A DNA stretch of 64,000 nucleotides, from the NCBI GenBank assembly GCA_015501605.1, contig JADNRZ010000003.1, positions 496,001 through 560,000 on the forward strand. The letters are read 5' to 3'. The notes beneath the pieces were generated by a model. That model saw only the letters and a program-made list of their open reading frames with translations. It had not been told where the DNA came from and did no database searches. The position numbers and the translations under genes are program-made. The stretch comes from Panaeolus papilionaceus (taxonomy: Eukaryota; Basidiomycota; Agaricomycetes; Agaricales). Below, one piece after another: positions 61,994 to 64,000 of the stretch (position 1 is the stretch's first letter; each line of letters opens with the position of its first letter).

Positions 61994-63235
61994 CTAAAAG
62001 ACGAGATTGATCGGGTTAGGTCCTGCTGCTGTGCCGAGAATGCTTTCGAATTGGAACCTCCAACGCTCAACATTGGCTCTGTCGGCCATGAAATGGATAT
62101 AACCGGTTGGGTCGACGTTGGTCATGTTGAACACGCCGAGCTTATCGTAACTCTTTCTGGTAGCGATTCCACTGGCAGTCATGATCTTCTGCCAGTCGTC
62201 GCTGAGGAGGTAGTTGACAAAGAGCTTGGCTGTCTCGGACATAGTGGTGGTCGAGAAGATGGAGGCGGTTTGTGGCCACATCATATAGACATCCTCGATG
62301 TTTTTGACGGCAACGCCTTTAGCAAAGGCGCTGGAAGAGGCAAAAGAGACGATACGAGTGTTGTCTGCCGTGTTCTGTGCCAATACGAGTGAGGGAGTGG
62401 CAGTGCCTCGAACCCAGAGAGGCTGGACTTTGAGAAGGTCGTCCATGAAGCCCCAGCCATACTTTGAGACGATAAGCGAGAAGAGATAGAGAATGGCGTC
62501 GTCGTCGTTGGGATACGTAAGGGCGATTTTATTGAGCCAGTCTGATGTCAAGAAATCTTTGAAGGTTGTTGGTACGGAAGCTGCATCGATCTTTGCTGGC
62601 TCATAAACCACGTTTCCGAAGGAGACTATCGTAAATGGCAAATCAGCAAAGGATTCTGAGGACGTCTGAAGAAGAAGACTTCTTACACATGTAAACGCCA
62701 GTATAGGCACCTTCTGGGTCTACGAATTGGGGGTAGATATCACCAAATGCGGCAGCTTTATATCGAAGAAGTCTGTTATCTTTCTTCCACCTAGTGAAGT
62801 CATGCAGGGTTTGAAGTACGGCAACATCGACCCCGTTGTCGATCCCGTTTGTGTTTTGGTAGCTACGGTCGATAAAACTGTCATGATATTTCGAAACATC
62901 CACTGTGAGGTCCAGTGAGACATTTGGGAATTTGGCGGTGAAAGAGTTGATGATTAAGGTAGCACTGCCAGCAACTTGGAGAAGCATCGAATGTAAGTAA
63001 TGGTCAATGGGATTTGGAAATTCATGTCCTTACCATCACCGCCCCATGCGACGCGTAATGTCCCCTTCTCTTGCTGAGCGGCTGCGTAGATATCGTCTAT
63101 TGATCTTTGCTCGACTGGTGTGTTCACGGCTGAGTTGGTGTCGGCATCGGCGTCGAAGTCAGCATCTGCTGCTGAAGCGAGGAGAGAGGAGGTGGAAAGG
63201 AGGATAGCCAGAATAGAAGCAGAGAGTAAACGCAT
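61994..63235 (-). CDS. Secreted periplasmic-binding-protein-like (ABC solute-binding type 2) protein
   Basis: ATG 63235 gives a clear signal peptide (MRLLSASILAILLSTSSLLA, cut near ASA-AD). The mature part resembles bacterial Fe(III)/polyamine-type extracellular solute-binding proteins: IDDIYAAAQQEKGTLRVAWG, then across an intron (about 63033-62975) SATLIINSFTAKFPNVSLDL, DVAVLQTLHDFTRWKK, FGDIYPQFVDPEGAYTGVY, and after a second intron (about 62690-62640) LPFTIVSFGNVVYEPAKI, FKDFLTSDWLNKIALTYPND, MWPQTASIFSTTTMSETAKL, VNYLLSDDWQKIM; stop TAG 61994. In bacteria such proteins feed an ABC importer; fungi have no such permease, so here it may bind a metal or small molecule outside the cell. An acid stretch of alternating Asp/Ala follows the signal peptide. 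Confidence 0.86.
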
Positions 63236-63761
63236 CGTATATAAAGTATGTTCAGGAGGAGAATTGTAGCTTCTGTTCAGCTTCTCTGAGGTATTTATAC
63301 GAGTGAGCCCCCTTGACCGTGGCTGACGGACTTGCGCTGAATGAATGAAAATTCCAGTCTTGATCAAAATCAAGTCGCGGGTTCGACCAGGTGTAAGCCA
63401 CAGAATCAATTCTCAGATCATTTCCGCGTATTTTATGTATGAAAGCACAAATTGGTATAGAGCCTGGGGGTTGTAGATTGCATTGTGTCAGCCATAATGT
63501 ATAAATCGAACTCCTTACTGCTGTTGACTCTGACCGAAGAACTTGGAGCATTTGAGTTGTCGTTATATACGGAACCACAGACTATTATTAGCAAGTTACA
63601 ATAATAAGCTTTAGAAGCTTCCACCGTAAAGTAGCAAATATTTTGACTGACCATAACCTTCGGTCTTATTGAAGCATAGCTTCTTCTAGAATTCTCCGTT
63701 ACCTACACCTGCTGGAGAGGCGCGTCCTTAAACCATGGTCACTGCACAAGATTGAAAAATA
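63236..63761. other. Intergenic upstream of the solute-binding-protein gene
   Basis: Promoter region; TATATAAA on the - strand just upstream of ATG 63235 (about 63237-63245) may be its TATA box, though it is unusually close. No ORF is supported. Confidence 0.4.
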
Positions 63762-64000
63762 ATGGGTACCCAAGAGATTGTTCAACGACTCTCCACTGGC
63801 ATCGAGAGTGAGTGAAATATTGTTGAACATCTTGTTGCCCTCTTACACCCTAATGCAACTCATAGGATGATATGGTTACCAGTATCGAAAAAGATCTTCC
63901 AGATCCCTCTCCATCAGACCACAGCTTCCATACCTTGCTTGGATATGAAGAGCGTATGGTCCTGGTCACACCGTCATATGGAAAGGCTTGTGCGTTATGT
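63762..64000 (+). CDS. Possible 5' end of a gene running off the window
   Basis: ATG 63762 (MGTQEIVQRLSTGIE) followed by a donor-like GTGAGT at 63808 and an acceptor-like CTCATAG near 63867. After splicing, one frame stays open to the window edge, but an alternative frame (beginning DDMVTSIEKDLPDPSPSD) is also open and looks equally protein-like. No family is recognised; the frame is undecided. Confidence 0.25.

Noticed and set aside
63370..63395. GGTTCGACC resembling a tRNA B box
   Set aside because: No A box at the right distance and no cloverleaf can be drawn.

Overview
This is nuclear DNA from a filamentous basidiomycete, most likely an agaricomycete mushroom. The evidence is many short GT-AG introns (about 45-80 nt) with fungal branch sites, compact housekeeping genes on both strands, and protein types common in Agaricomycetes: NucA/NucB-type secreted nucleases, a four-helix-bundle plus kinase protein, and tandem GAPDH genes. 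No tRNA, rRNA, CRISPR array or prokaryotic operon was seen.

Layout. 1-3882 (+): 3' part of APC1. 3.9-6.6 kb: intergenic, with a 314-bp terminal-inverted-repeat element, a 23-C homopolymer and a long purine-biased tract. 6.6-10 kb (-): RNA-binding protein with two RanBP2-type zinc fingers. 12.3-16.5 kb (-): Upf1/SMUBP2-like helicase with a probable mitochondrial presequence. 16.9-17.45 kb (-): Pol III subunit RPC11, whose conserved C-terminus is only recovered by using a 7-nt microexon. 17.7-18.7 kb (+): SPRY protein with an N-myristoylation motif. 19.9-24.1 kb (-): MOV10/SDE3-like RNA helicase. 24.4-26.2 kb (-): DUF1365 protein. 26.8-28.7 kb (+): Lys/Ser-rich nuclear-type protein. 29.2-32.5 kb (-): SET2. 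32.9-34.6 kb (+): RPA49. 35.1-37.1 kb (+): peroxisomal SCP2-type thiolase. 37.7-38.1 kb (-): small Cys-rich protein.

The second half is more accessory. 38.1-41.7 kb has no convincing gene. 41.7-43.5 kb (+) encodes a protein with five CxxC...CxxxC modules, each split by an intron at the same place. 44.7-48 kb (-) encodes a protein with the domain order of MLKL: N-terminal helical bundle, then a kinase fold with HRD changed to HAN and DFG to DYQ, then a Pro-rich tail. 49-55 kb (+) holds a tandem pair of predicted secreted, GPI-anchored Cys-rich NucA/NucB-type nucleases; two inverted-repeat elements sit between them. 57.1-60.8 kb (+): two GAPDH genes. 62-63.2 kb (-): secreted protein of the bacterial solute-binding type.

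Cell-cycle, transcription and RNA functions fill 1-35 kb (APC1, RPC11, RPA49, SET2, helicases) and show no operon logic. The MLKL-like protein, the intron-split finger protein and the nuclease pair between 41.7 and 55 kb are the best candidates for poorly described biology, possibly in self-defence or nutrition; that role is inference.
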